A stretch of 64,000 bases of DNA, from the NCBI GenBank assembly GCA_949358305.1, contig OX442315.1:19432427-19496426 (forward strand), in the 5' to 3' direction. The stretch is from Strigamia acuminata. Lineage: Eukaryota > Arthropoda > Chilopoda > Geophilomorpha > Linotaeniidae. The notes beneath the pieces were generated by a model. The model saw only the letters and a program-made list of their open reading frames with translations. It was not told the origin of the DNA and did no database searches. A program made the translations under genes and the position numbers. Positions 37,215 through 50,327 of this stretch are shown here, piece by piece. Positions within the stretch are counted from its first letter, which is position 1. Each line of letters starts with the position of its first letter.

Positions 37215-40200
37215 GTGAGTGAGTGACGATGTGCGCGTGCTGCAACCAGCTGGCCGTGTGTCTCGAGAGGCATGCCCACGCTCGAGTCGAGGTAGCCTCA
37301 CCGTCTAAAATATGGCTGGGGATTTTCTCTTTGACAAATGGCTGTTGACAGTATGAGTGTAAGACAGAGGGAGGGTGTCGTTCGTCATTCCACTTGTATA
37401 TTACCTACTAAATACTACAAATTTACATTTTTGCACCTCAAACTTCACCTTTTTTTAACAAAAAATTCAATTTTTTTTAAATTTCTTATTTTCGGTATTT
37501 ATTTATTTATTTTTAAAAAAAAATGCTTTTCATTTATCAGTTTTCACGGAACACTTAGATAAAAAAATATATATCAAATAAGCTGGAGTTGGCAATCATG
37601 ACCATCCAGTTTACGTTATACTTTGTACTACAACTAGAAACTACATTCGGAACATTTTTAATTTAAAAATAAAAATCCATTTAACCTGTTTTAAAACAAA
37701 AACACTGAAATAATTAAAACGAAAACAAAAGAAACCCATTCAGATACTAATCTGTAACCACCAATCTCACCCTTTATTTACACGGTTAGCGTCTACCTAA
37801 ACCATTTACCCCCCTATTGTGGTAAGAGGGGATGGAAAACACGTGTCTTAGGCGGCTCGTTTTCACGAGGCCTTCTCGCTGACCTATTGACCGAGGGTCA
37901 CGAAAAGTAGCCGATGGTCGGCGCTGTTTTAACTCTGCCCCATCGCCCTAAAACTTTGGCGGTTACTTTCTTGATGTCTCAAATCCCCAATGACTGCTCT
38001 TTCTCGCGGGTATGTTTGAAGCTTTTTGACTCCCGCCCTCGCTCAGTAAGCAGCTTTTTACTCCCCCTTGCCCTTATCAACCTATTTTCTCTCCTTCTCC
38101 TCCTCTTCCACTCGCATCTAACGAAATTATTGTCACCCTCAAGCCACGAAAAGACAGAGAAAAACAGAAGGCGGGAGCGCTGCACTTGCACCTGTGCACC
38201 TGATACCCACCTACTCAACTTGTTTGCGGGTAGCACCAAGATGCATTGGGAGTGGTTGTGAGCCCATCAACCCATAAGTTGCTCATCAGTACAAGTCGTT
38301 ATTATCATTATTTATGGCGCGCTCTTTCCCTTCCGACATGCTGCACTTACTACAGACACGTGTTGCAACTACAACTAATTCGTTGTCATTCTAATACGGA
38401 AACAAACAATAAATTTGTTGAAGACACTTATGACACAAAACTCAACACTCGTGTGTTGAGTGAGTAACCAACCGGCATGTGTTCCAAGCACCAATTGGCT
38501 TGCGGATCAACAAACGTGCAAATCCAATGTTTATGTCTCGCCAACCAGTTTCAATATATTTCCTCATTAAAATATCCACAAAATTTTTGTGTGCCTATAA
38601 AGTGTGCGTAATGTCAAAACTAATGAAACTTTGGTTTTGTAATATCAAAACAATAAAGATTCATTTTTTTTTTATCAATTGCTAGAACAACAAGCTAGTT
38701 GGGTGCCTCGAGAGGCTCGTTTGCCTCAATTAACCAATCATGTTATTTTGGGGATTCGCAACAGCAGACATAATAAATTTTATTCTATTTGACTTTACTT
38801 AGCAAGCTGCTCTAGTTCGCCCGATAGTCCAAAACGAATTTTGTATATCAATAAGTTGACTCTCGGGTTATTATAACTCTAATTTGTTAATTCATCGCTT
38901 AGACATTAGAAATTATTAAGTTTTTGTATTTTTAATTTTTGGCTACTTGATTTTCTAATTTATATAGTGGTTACTCCACTTTTTGCTTCCTAGTCATGGA
39001 TTAGTGACTATAAATGCTTTATTCCCATTTAGCTCGTTCAGTCTTCCATTTTTAATTGCCCAATGACACGATCTTCAATCAAAATTGCGTTACTTTGGTT
39101 TTCATTATTTTTTTCACCACATAATGTTGATCTTAAAAACAGACTCAAAACCGTCTTTTTTTAACACTCACTTGGTTATGGTACTGCACTTCTGCTCGTT
39201 TTTTTCAGGGAAATATTAAATTGTTGCATGTTTCATAAAGAATTCATTTCTGCGGATAAGAATTCCAAAAACTAAAAGATAAAATGTATGAAGAAACTAT
39301 TTTTTTTTCTTTATGTTTCATCTTCTCTTCAATTAACAGGGAAAGACCCATTTCCAATCCTTTAAATTCCTAGAAGGGATGTTTCTACCCATATTGGCTT
39401 TGCAGTTTTATATATTTTATTATTTAACGAATGTAGACGTCTCCCGACGCGTTGCGACAAATATTAATCTTATGGTAATTACGGATTCCATAAAACACAA
39501 CATTTTTTCAAGAATTATCACGGTCTTTCAGTTCTAATTTGTAAAAATTTATAACTTTATTAGGTTATAGTCAATTTGAGGCAAAGTAGGATTATGTGTT
39601 AAAATTTCAAAATAAATCTTTGTTAAATTTAATTAAAAGCTACAAAGTTAAAAGAAGAAAAAAAAACATTGAAAAATACTACAAAACCAAACCAAGTTGA
39701 ATGCTGAAATTCTTCCAACCAAGTTGGTCAAAAAGTACAGAAAAACCAAAGTGTAAATCCTCGATAACATAAGCTTAAGCAATGAAAAGTAATAAATACA
39801 TTAGTCATTGTAAAGAATGCTTTAACAATAAAAAAAACCTCAAACGGAAATGCACAAAATACTACAGGGACAAATATGGAGTACAAACAAAATGTCCCGC
39901 TAACGTTATATTTTGAGGTTACATTGTGGGGGCTGGCAATACTGGGGATAATTTTGTTTTTTTAAAAATTGACTATGTCGTCTGATTTCTACGTTCCAAA
40001 ATGTCAAACACAGTAAAACGTAACCGCCAAATTCTTTCCTCAGTGGACTAAAATTTGTTGCCATTTTGTTTTCCATTTAAAGCAAAAGGTATCGAGGGAA
40101 AGAAAAACACTTATTTTGAAAATAACATCATCAGAAAGGAAATATGTTGTATAAATATTTGAGCACGAGTTAAGAAGTTTTCGGCCGACACTGCGTTTTG

Positions 40201-41141
40201 CCTCTCCATAAAACAATAAATATTAAAGAAAAAAGAAAAAAAAACTCGATTGTATCGGTTAAACTCGAGGGAATTGCAGAATCCGTCACCAAGCGACCGC
40301 CCAAGTCCATACTGCCTGTCAAAATAATAAATAACACAACAGTTTAATATATTAATAAAAGTAGTATCTTTCAACACTATAAAACTGTCAACGTGAAAAA
40401 TATTGTCCGTACAACTTTTGAACATTCAGTAGGTTGGGTTGACATCTCGATTAAGAATATAATACCATCCAGCAATGTTGCTGCGCCAAACTTTTTATTT
40501 TTCTGGGCGTAAATAAAAAAAAAATATTTCACAAATAATTTTTTTATTGGAATTACGATAAAAAAAAAATTGTTATTCCCTTACAACAAAGTGCCACTAA
40601 GGGAGAAGGAAAAAACAGCGAATATTTCCAAAGATTGATTGTGTGCCTCTTGCCTGAAACCATGGATGTGGGTGGGCGATCAGTGTCTCATCCACGGGAG
40701 ATTATTTATTATCGCTCCACTGTTGGCAACAGCAAACCCTCAGCATGGGATGAGGATGAGGTGGAGGAGGAGTTTGGTGTTGACGGTTTCACTGTCGTAC
40801 GTTGTGGGGACTTGTGCATCAAGCCAGACCGAACCCCAAGTGTCTGTGAATGGCTACGGCTCTGATTGGCGGTCCCTCCTGCCATCGCGGAGAGGCACAA
40901 GACACATTCTTCGCTTTTGTATTCTCAACAATGGATGCGAATCAATTAAGACGGAGCAGTGAAGACAGGTCAAAATGGCGCAGCGCATGCAATTCAAACT
41001 TAAGAAAAAATAAATAAAAAACACATAGTACACACGCACAAAGTCACGAGAGACGTCTTTTAATAAAATCAGGCCATGTTCTGCACCGTTGCTATGACAA
41101 CCAAAGCTGAGTTTCTTGGTGAGAGCATTCCTGCGTTGGCG

Positions 41142-41159
41142 TGACAGATGGATTGATGG
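41142..41159 (+). promoter_or_regulatory. Compound Hth/Meis and Exd-Hox site in pb intron
   Basis: The sequence TGACAGATGGATTGATGG overlaps a Homothorax/Meis half site (TGACAG, 41142-41147) with two overlapping Exd-Hox-like decamers. These are AGATGGATTG (one mismatch to the labial-type TGATGGATTG) and GGATTGATGG (one mismatch to TGATTGATGG). Hth plus Exd-Hox spacing of this kind is known from labial/Hoxb1 autoregulatory enhancers. It sits in a GC-richer block of the pb intron. Function is inferred. Confidence 0.4.
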
Positions 41160-42308
41160 AATACATATTTGGAGCGCATCCCCGCAGCGCCCGCCCTTTA
41201 TCACGAACCACCCCCGTGCCCATACCCTTCTGCCTCCCGACGACTTTCTTTAGTCCCCGTTCCACAAACTTCACCACGCCTGACACGTTGACGGACCCGT
41301 TAAACATGCAACGTCCAAATGTATTGAAAATATTTAATTTTTTTTTTTTTGCAAAAAAAAAAATCCAAATTTTTCTTTTAATATCGTCTTTATAAAAATC
41401 ATTACCTGTGACCGATGCACTTCTTGGGGCGTCGCTTTAACTCGTTCAGCACGCATTAATTGTTGTTACTCACCGTCAAACGCAGTTGCAGTGAAAAACC
41501 TTTGTATTTTCTCATACGGAAAAATAATTTTGTGCGATAACATCATTTTTGACGAGCGAGGTGGCAAAGTCACGGTTTTATTACGACTTCGCATGGGGTC
41601 GAGGCACGTGCTCTGAATTGTCCATTGGGTCACAAATGTAAATAGCCCGCTGGGCACGCACAGTAGGTTGCACACAACGCTAACTGTTTGTCGATTGATA
41701 CAACACAACGGACAAAATAATTTTTTCAAAGTGAGTGGCAATTTTTTTTTGTAATTTTTTTTAAATATAATTTATTCTTATTTTCGTTTTATTGCATTAA
41801 GGAAATGTCAGTGTACTAGTTGGTTTAGATTAAACCGAATAATTTTGTCCCATTTACGCAAACCTGTGTGTAGCGAGGTCAGTTGGTCATAAATGACACA
41901 TTTGTAAACATTGTCTCTTTTAAGTGTCACGCATAAAAATTGTATTTGTGATTTTATCTCAACTCTAAACTTAATGGCTTTGGTGCTATAGAAACAAACA
42001 CCATTTTTTATAATCACATTGTCACTCATTTCTACGCTGTGCGATATTAACACAAATTATACACAAAATAACAAACCAACTTTCTATATTTTTTTTTTTA
42101 CTTTTAAATTACACAGCAAATTTTACTTATTTCCAACGCAATATTTATTTCCTTGCAATAGAATTGTACCAAGGATTTGATATTGCCTCACAAAAGAGGC
42201 GCATTTTTCAAAAAAATAGAGGAAATGTTTAATAAACAGAATGGCGCTATACATTATTGAATTGTTGCTCCTGGAAAGTGTCACGCTGTTGCCATGTTTA
42301 CCCCTCAG

Positions 42309-42343
42309 GAGAGCGAGAGAAAGAGAGAAAGAGCGAGAGCGAG
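42309..42343. repeat. GA-rich tract in pb intron
   Basis: Mixed GAGAG, GAGCGAG and AAAGAGAG words. Confidence 0.8.
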
Positions 42344-42803
42344 CCAAAGCGGGGAGTAATTATTGATCTCGGGCACACAAGTTGGCTTTGCATTGAGAAG
42401 TTGGGTGCGTACAAAAATCGAGCAAAGTGCAATACTAACACGATGCAAGATTAAGCCTCGTCCAACTGTCATTGAAGAGCATTTAAACTGCTCACTCATT
42501 TATTATATTTGAGTGAAAACGGAGGCCAAAGGGGGAAAAAAGTGGGAAAAGGAAAAGAAAAAAACGTGACGAATGTACAAACTCTCTGCCAAGGATTCAT
42601 TCGTGTCAACGGGAAAAGTGAAAAATTTACAGCCAAACTTGGCTCGTTCCCACGTAATGGATAGAAGTTAGTACATTATCGTTTTGTTGTGCACAACTTT
42701 CATTTCCTAGATTTCTGCTAAGACTATTTCGCGCACTTATCAATTTCAATTCCGTCCTACAAGTTGGCCACACAATTGCACGTGAACTCATCAAAGTTCA
42801 GTA

Positions 42804-42954
42804 GTGCGTTCATAAAGTCATGTTTAACTTGCAGCTAAAACACGTTTTGTTGTTTAAATTTCATGCGCATGCCCACTGAAAACAGACTTTTAAGTTAGAT
42901 CGAGAAATGTGTTGTTTAAAATGCTGTTTAGTCGAAATGACTTTATGAATGCGT
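42804..42954. mobile_element. MITE-like inverted-repeat element in pb intron
   Basis: An 18-base terminal word GTGCGTTCATAAAGTCAT at 42804-42821 is matched in inverted orientation at 42937-42954 (15 of 18, the inner 13 identical). The interior of about 115 bases has no ORF. Length and structure fit a small non-autonomous DNA transposon. No target duplication could be fixed. Confidence 0.5.
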
Positions 42955-44978
42955 CTTAGCATTAAAGTGAACTATTTCACATCCAAACTTTGTCTGTAGA
43001 GAGCAACACTTGAATTATTTCACCGTTAATACACACTCTGGGTTTTAATCTGGCAAGTATTAAGGGCTCCATAAAGATTTTCTTTTCAAGTAAATCTTGT
43101 GACAAGAAAGTATATAAAACACATTTCAAAAGCTTCTCTAATCTCAACTTTCCGGGCTACTGCTGCTGTCTGTTTTAATTGCTAAGACATATGCCTCCAG
43201 TTGTTTTTATGCCTCGTCTTTTATCACCCCATCTGCAATCCCCACATTTTTTCCGACATTTTGTTTGTATACACAAAATTGTACACAAAAATTCCAATCT
43301 CCAATATAATTTTAAAGTCACCTCGCCCAAAAACACACCAACTTATTTCTTTCATCAGGTGTTGATTTTAATATTTTTTCGAGTTAACCATGCATGACTC
43401 TATTAAAAGCTTAAATGCAATATGTGAAACGAATTTCCTGCAATTTAATATCAAAACAAACTATTTTAAACAATCTTTTCATACATGGAAAAATTATAGC
43501 ATTAAAGCCATGTTGTGACTTTTACAATTTATCCCTTTAGGTGCTAATTTAACTATACAAAGAAACAAGTTTACAAACCCTAAGTTCGTGCACGTGCGCA
43601 TTATCCTTATTGCACTCGGATTTCCTTATGACTGGCTCTTGCCAGTTATGTTCTAACGTCTAACCGATATTGCTAATAATAATTAGCTTCTTCTCCATAA
43701 ACAAACACACACAAAAAAATTAAAAACAGAGCAACTACTGCACGAAAACTTTTTTTTCTTAATCTAAGGACCAAAATGGAAGCAAAGGCTTATTCCCTGA
43801 GGGTTGGGAGGGAGCGGAACCAATTTAATGGTCTTTTAATTTCAGCTCGAGCCCGACCCTCAACACCTTCTTTCTCCTCTTTGGGAGTTTCTCAAGTCTT
43901 TAGAACACAAGTGGCAATTCTCTTACATCCCCTTGTGTTTATATGATGGGAAAAGGGTTCAACTTGTCCAGTCAATGCACGCGTGACCTGAACATTAAAC
44001 TCTCACCTTGCTTTGTTTTCCGAGAAATCAGCGCAATGTAAGTGATCATTACAACACGGGATGAGGATCACGTGTTGATCAGGAAAAATAATTAAAGGAA
44101 ACGGAGGAAAATATGGACAAAGCCTTTAAAAAATTCAATTCATTTAATGTTTTGTTGTGCAAATTTTATTTATCGATTAAATGCATAGATATGGTGTAAT
44201 TATCTGGTTAGTTGTGATATAAATACATAAAAATATAGAAATATTTTTTTGCACAAAATATTGTATTAAAAAAAAATATATAGGTTGCAAGCACGTTCTT
44301 TTTATCTGAATTTTCATCTGGAGAAGAAGCGGTGTATATTTGCAACTGTTTCTTCAAACGTTCCGTGCAATCGCATACTTTGATCTCTGCTTAATGATTG
44401 CATCGCCTATCACCTGTGCCAAATCATTATTACAATTAGTAGCAAAACTAAACTAACGTGTTCCACTCTCTACAGATCTGTATCAACACTTGCAGCAATT
44501 TTCTACAGCTTTCACTCCTTATTTATAATTGCAAACAAGCTCTATACAAATACTGTTTGCAGTCTCTTCTTTTCCTCCTATCTCCAAATTTTTTCGCCAG
44601 CGATTTAAATAACAGCCTCCTCCTTCCTGCGCATTTTTCATTGCATGTGGACACTACAACTGCGCGGTTGCTATAATTTATCCTTTTTAAATTTCTTTTA
44701 TCAACGTTGCTATCGTTGCTAAACAAAAATAATTCATAGCTACACAGTAAGTGAATTTGCACGCATACTTTCAACAATTAGAAAGAGCCAATTGGTGAAG
44801 TGACATTTACTTGGCTTTGACACTTGATTGTCTGTGAGTGACAATGGTGTTTTGCTAAACGCCTAAATTGTCGAGAGAAAATCCATTTCGTTTCTCTCGA
44901 TTTTTGTTGATAATTCTAATTTTCTATTTTCTATTTTCAATTTTCAATTTAATTTATTTCCTTCTTCTATTCGTACAG

Positions 44979-46939
44979 ATACCCAAGAGAACGGCATGCC
45001 GAGGCGACTACGCACAGCTTACACCAACACGCAGTTGCTCGAGCTGGAGAAGGAGTTCCACTTCAATAAATACCTGTGTCGGCCCAGGAGGATCGAGATC
45101 GCCGCTTCGCTCGACCTCACCGAACGCCAGGTCAAAGTTTGGTTCCAGAACCGACGCATGAAACACAAGCGACAAACGATGGGAAAAGGCAGCGACGACG
45201 GCGTGGGTCCGACAACTGGCAGTGGAGGGAAAGGTGTCGGGCCAGGTGACGCTGACGACGGCTGCTCCCTCTCCGGCCATGAATCAAGCAACCTTAAGGG
45301 GTGCAGGGATGCATCAGTCAAAAGTGATGGTGCCGATACACCATCCTCTCCGAGCAGCTCGTGTGACAGTCAGTCCAAAGCCGAGGTCAGTGAATTGCCC
45401 ACTTTGGCTTCACCTCCGCTACACAAGCCAGATCCGGGGATAGAAGTCGTAACGGGTCATAGTTCACCAGATAAATATTTAAACGGACTGAGTCCTCTAA
45501 ATCATGTTCCGCCGTCATTAGACGTATCGGTTGAGCAGAAGTTGGTGTGTCATCCGCCGAACGGTCTGTGCTCGCCAGTGGGAAACAGTCCCCCCACAGG
45601 CCCGTTATCTAATGGACACAACACTGTATTTACCTTACCATCTCCAGCCTCAAGTGTGGGATCTCCGGGTCAGATCAGCAGAGTGCGAATTAAAGTGACT
45701 CCTATTCAGGCAGCATGCTCGACCGGTCCTCCTCCGAGCAAACGGGCCAAGCTGGCCTTTTCCGAGCCCTTGTCGTCCGCCACTTCTCACGGAAGTCCTC
45801 TAGAGAACGGAATACCGTCGTACTACACCGCAACTCCTCCTACATCCTACCAACCATCTACTAGACACTCACCTGGAACACGATCTTACGTATACCCACA
45901 ATGCTCACAAAACATGCAGCACGAGTATCGGCAAACACAGCACCAATACCCGCGCTCATCCACTGCGGGGATGATGAATTATCCTTCGTCCAGTCCACGG
46001 GCTGATCACTACTACCCAGATATGAATTGCAGCTCTTCTCGCACCGATCACAGTTCGTACGCAGGACCTCTCAACCAACATGGACAACAATTGCGGAGCA
46101 GTCCGCCGGAGCAGAACAGCTACAGGACATCGCCTGGCATTTCTATTTCTCGGCAGACATCTTCCACGCCAGTTACAGTCTCATCTGTGCCGCCCGGCCA
46201 AAACGCGAGGCTAAATGGAGTTTACAATGGCCCCAACAGATTGCCGTCGATTTCACAACAATCTCAACAAGCGAGGGTGTACGCCTTTGGAAACAACGGT
46301 AATATGGCCAACACAGCGCAGCCAAACACGTGCAATCCCCATTATAACGAAGGATATGTACAGACTTACGCAACCAACGGTTACGAAACTACTGGCTACA
46401 ATTATGGCGACGACACGAGACTAATGAATGGGGAGCAAGAACAACACCATCAGCAACAACAGCAACAACAATATGTGCAATCGAACAATGAACAGAATTC
46501 AATTGACTTTGCTGGATACGCTTTTACGAGTGATCCAATTGGATACCAAACGGGGCCCAGGGGTTACACGCAAACGCCGGACATGACTCCTCCGACCGAC
46601 CAACTTCAGACGTCGATTCTGCAGGACCAATATTATAGTGACGGTAACACGGGTTCGCAATTTACGACGGGAAATGTGTCGGACTACGCGACTGCACCCA
46701 AACAAAATTTGGCGCCAGTTACAAACTTTTACGAGGGTCAGGGATCCGTGGGTGACACCCCGAACATCCCGGCCATCACCCCATCGCCAGAGGAGCAGTT
46801 CAGTAATGGGTCGAGCGAACCGGATGTGAATTTTACATTTAATCTTTTCGACCAGTCGTCCCAAAATAGCCACAGCGATTTCAATTTCCTCACTAATTTG
46901 GCGAATGATTTTTCTCCGGAATATTACCAACTCAGCTAA
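44979..46939 (+). CDS. pb: proboscipedia (Hox2), exon 2, homeobox and C-terminus
   Basis: This second coding exon completes a predicted 756-residue protein. The acceptor is a pyrimidine-rich tract ending in CGTACAG at 44978. The homeodomain spans residues 111-170 (44999-45178) and has the Antp-superclass recognition helix with Trp158, Gln160 (position 50) and Asn161 (position 51). [19 protein letters not shown] and the helix 3 end MKHKRQT are diagnostic of pb. The remaining roughly 585 residues are low-complexity, rich in Ser, Pro, Gln, Asn, Tyr and Thr, as in other pb proteins. A basic patch PSKRAKLAF lies about one third of the way through, a seven-Gln run is at residues 595-601, and the C-terminus has [10 protein letters not shown] followed by YYQLS. 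The long antisense ORFs here are composition shadows. An additional microexon in the intron cannot be excluded. Confidence 0.96.
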
Positions 46940-48346
46940 CTGAAATCTGCCCAATTCAAATAGGAATAATATACAGAAGACAAGAATAAATTAACAAACT
47001 AAATGCTCAGTGAACTTTACAAAGTGTATACTGTATACCAAGCGATGAATGAATTCTGAACCAAATTCATCATACGATAAGTGAATGTCTGTGATTCCGC
47101 AAAGAATTAGTTGAACAAGATTTCTTTTAGTTTCTCTTTTATTTTTTCTTTTAAATGGCCTCATGTACGATGAGTAGATTGGTTTTTAGAATCATTGTTA
47201 TAAAGAAAACAATAGTGCTCACCTTACAACCTCGGCAAAGCTGTTCTAACGTTATTTCTGGAAAGAAGAGAAAAGAGCCATTTGTTGGCATCTCTCCGAG
47301 AATTCTTTCGGTTTTAAATTACGACATCATTGGCGGGGACAAAGCAAAACTCAAGCGAGTTCTGAGAGAGTAGGGTGAGTGCGTAGATTATTTTCCCACG
47401 TATTTTCTTGAATGTTTCTCCTCCATTGGCATTTATCATCTCCGCAGCTCCCTCAATGTGATGGCACTATTCCAATTCCCAGTTTACATCCGAGTCAAAA
47501 CTTTATCGCCTTTCTGCACTACAAATGTATACGATTATTATAGTACACTGGGTTTGGAAAGAGTTACTCTATAGTATTATTACAGATAAAAAGGCAAAAC
47601 AAACTTCTTTTTCCAACTTTATATATTTTATTTTTATTTCTCACTTGAGCAAATTCGCAAATTGAAGACAGGACTGTTTTGTTTTTCTTTTTCTTCTATA
47701 ACAAGGGAGTTGCGTGATTTATTTATATTTAGTCATGTACAAAGCATCACCAAATCTCATCATGTTTCAATTAACTTGGTTGTACAGATAAAAAAAAATT
47801 AGCCTTGTGGTACAAAGATGAAAATGAAATAATAATAATTTCAAACTCTCTTTAGCTTAGTTATTTTTACGTGTTGTTTTGGACTTCACTCGTGTTTTAG
47901 GCTCTCAGACAAACAAAAGACACTCTTTTTTAGACCGTGTCCATCTGTGGTATATTGTAGAATAAAGTATTCACCTCTTAAAAATCCTACAAATTCTTGT
48001 ACATTAGGTTTGATTAAAGCAATGAAATAAAAAATAATAATTGAACAAAAAAAGCACGTGCAAATTGAATGAAATTGTATGTTATATATTTTAAACAAAA
48101 AAATATGTGGTTATTTAAATTAAAAACAAAAATGGTATGTAAGAGTTTGATTTGAGTATTAATTTAGTTGATTGTAAAAATAAATAAATATAGAAACGGG
48201 AGACAAAAACATAATTTTTCTTTTTCTTCGATTTTTAGAAAAGAGAAAAATTATGATAGTGCAATGGTGCATTGTTAAAAAGATGCGATTCTGTAATTTG
48301 TATAGAGAATATAAGAAGACTAACCTCACATCTGTCTTGGAATAAA
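46940..48346 (+). other. pb: Probable pb 3' UTR and downstream AT-rich sequence
   Basis: From the pb stop to the distal AATAAA. It is AT-rich, with a 72-codon open frame at 47155-47373 that has no recognisable motif and probably arises by chance. No other gene or structured element is visible. Confidence 0.4.
46985..46990 (+). terminator. pb: Proximal pb poly(A) signal AATAAA
   Basis: First AATAAA after the pb stop codon, 46 bases downstream. Because Hox 3' UTRs are usually long, the more distal AATAAA at about 48341-48346 is an alternative. Canonical hexamers are common by chance in AT-rich sequence. Confidence 0.4.
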
Positions 48347-49138
48347 GTAATGTTCCTCATTATTACGGGAATGCATTACAAACCGTGCCACGTTTTAAAA
48401 TGAATTCAAACCACGGATTCATTTTTTTTTTTTGGAAAATAAAAAAAAAAGTCGATTGAATTAGTACTGAGCAAAGTTTATTTTATTTACCAAAGAAAAC
48501 CTATTACAATTTCTAAAAATAAAAACAAAAATAAAAAATAAAATAAAAAAAAACTCCACCAAAAAAATTTTATTTTAAACTTGCTTCTAAATTTTTCCGT
48601 TTCTTTCATCCTCCATCACAAAAAGAACCGATTAATTCTTGTTGATCTTCTTTTTCAAACTTATTTCTAGCTCACACAACCATGATGTGAAGAAACTTCT
48701 TTTTCCACGCACTTATCGGATGCGCACAAAAGTGGAAAAGAGAGAGAAAGAGTTTCTTGTCACATTTATCACGGCCAACAGTGGCCAGGGATTTCAACTT
48801 AGTAGATATTCCTCGTTGACTTTATCTGACTTTTCTCAAGTCTCTTGTTCTACAGGCCCCTCGTGTCGCCCTATTTGTCCCGCGCTCTGGAGGCGGAGCC
48901 GCTTGTACTCAGCCTCTGACGGACCATTTGTTATGGCAACGACGGCCTCTGATTACGTTTGGCCTGAGCGTGGAATCGCGCAGCGCAAACCGCCGATCAA
49001 GACTCGAGGGCTAACCACTGTACACTCAGAGCAAATGAGTAGACGAAGCTCGCATGAAAAATGAACTTATGTCTGACACAAGATAAACGTAGGATTGCAC
49101 ACTGTACTTTTCTATTCCGCCAAACAAAATTTCCCCAC

Positions 49139-49162
49139 CCCTCTCTCTCTCTTTCTCTCTCT
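49139..49162. repeat. (CT)n microsatellite
   Basis: CT tract with one TTT interruption in the pb-lab spacer. Confidence 0.85.
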
Positions 49163-50307
49163 GCCATGGGAATAGAATTCCATACAAATGAAAAAGACTG
49201 ATGAAAGAAAGAATGAGAAGCATCCGACCAGTCCACTCTGAACATTTCACACAACATTTCTCCATTTGGATAATTACATAAAAGCAATTACTTCATAAAC
49301 TTAAAAAAAAAAAATAATTTCGACTTAATATTATTATTTTTTATATATAAAAAAAATTCCAAAACAAAAACTGCACTGTACATTTATTATCCCAATCATT
49401 TCTCCACAGAATAATTATCACTGCAACTCAAACGTATAGTCATAAATTAGCACAAGCCATCATCGCCATCCAAGATCGAGAGCCGCAGGCGAAGAGCCGG
49501 CTCGTTTCCTCTCACTTTGCGACGAGATAAAATTCAAATCTTCTACTTATATATCTTGGCAGTCTCACAAAATGTGCATGCAAAAAAATGATGATTTTTG
49601 GAAAGAAAAAAAAAAAAAAAAAAAAAATTTTTTTTTTTTTAATTCGTGTTGTTTATTTTTGTTTATGTTGATAATAAACCGAGATAATGTCAAAACAATT
49701 AATAATTTCCGTCGAGTAGTTTTGTTATTGCGATCCATTCTTTCGCCGTAAAAGTTATTATACAGCGTGGACTATATAATTTTGTACATAACATTTGACC
49801 AGTGCATCTTGACCTTCGCCAACACCTGTCAGAAGGGAAGGCGGAGGGGGCTGGAGGCGGTTCATAGATCATTCTGCCAAAACAAGTCCCAACCCAGCCA
49901 TTACTGGCTTCGGCAAAGGCGTGAAGCTTATAGTTAGCACTAGAACTTAGCATAATAGACCCAACACGGACAAAGATATTAATTGGATGCAATTCAACGT
50001 CCAATTCGACTATCCAAAATTTTAATTTTTTTCTTTTTTTTTATGACTTTTTTATTATTTCCCAACTGTTTTGTTCGCAAAGTGCAGTTATTGCGCCTGT
50101 GCTCACGCAAAAACCTTCGGTTATAAATGAGCAAAGAGAAAAGAAAATGCCCTCCGTCTTTCCATAATAACACGCAAATTACAAGTCTCACGAACTCCTC
50201 GGGCAAGTGTGTTCACTAAAGCCATTATAAATGTTCCCTTTTCGCTAAAATAAATATTTTTATTATTTGTTGAAAAGGTCCGGCGGTAGTTTATTTTCTG
50301 CGGGCTA

Positions 50308-50327
50308 GAACGAACGAACGAACGAAC
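50308..50327. repeat. (GAAC)5 microsatellite
   Basis: Five perfect copies of the tetranucleotide GAAC, at the start of a GC-richer spacer block. Confidence 0.9.

Larger units (their letters stand above)
37215..44978 (+). other. pb: pb intron 1 (7.8 kb)
   Basis: The interval between the GTGAGT donor after exon 1 and the acceptor CAG before exon 2 is a 7764-base phase-1 intron. It separates the hexapeptide exon from the homeobox exon, which is the usual Hox arrangement. Most of it is AT-rich with poly-A and poly-T runs. A GC-richer block at about 40.6-41.7 kb contains the compound Hth/Exd-Hox site at 41142-41159. A GA-rich tract lies at 42309-42343 and a MITE-like inverted repeat at 42804-42954. 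I see no additional exon that is convincing, although a pb microexon would be too short to detect by eye. Confidence 0.85.

Noticed and set aside
46499-46954. 151-codon antisense frame within pb exon 2.
   Set aside because: Arg/Val-rich shadow of the Q/N/T-rich pb coding sequence.
47155-47373. 72-codon frame in the pb 3' flank followed by a donor-like GGTGAGTG.
   Set aside because: The donor lies after the stop codon and no partner exon or motif was found.
48639-49064. 141-codon frame.
   Set aside because: Begins in T-rich sequence, no domain, and a GC-richer patch explains its length.
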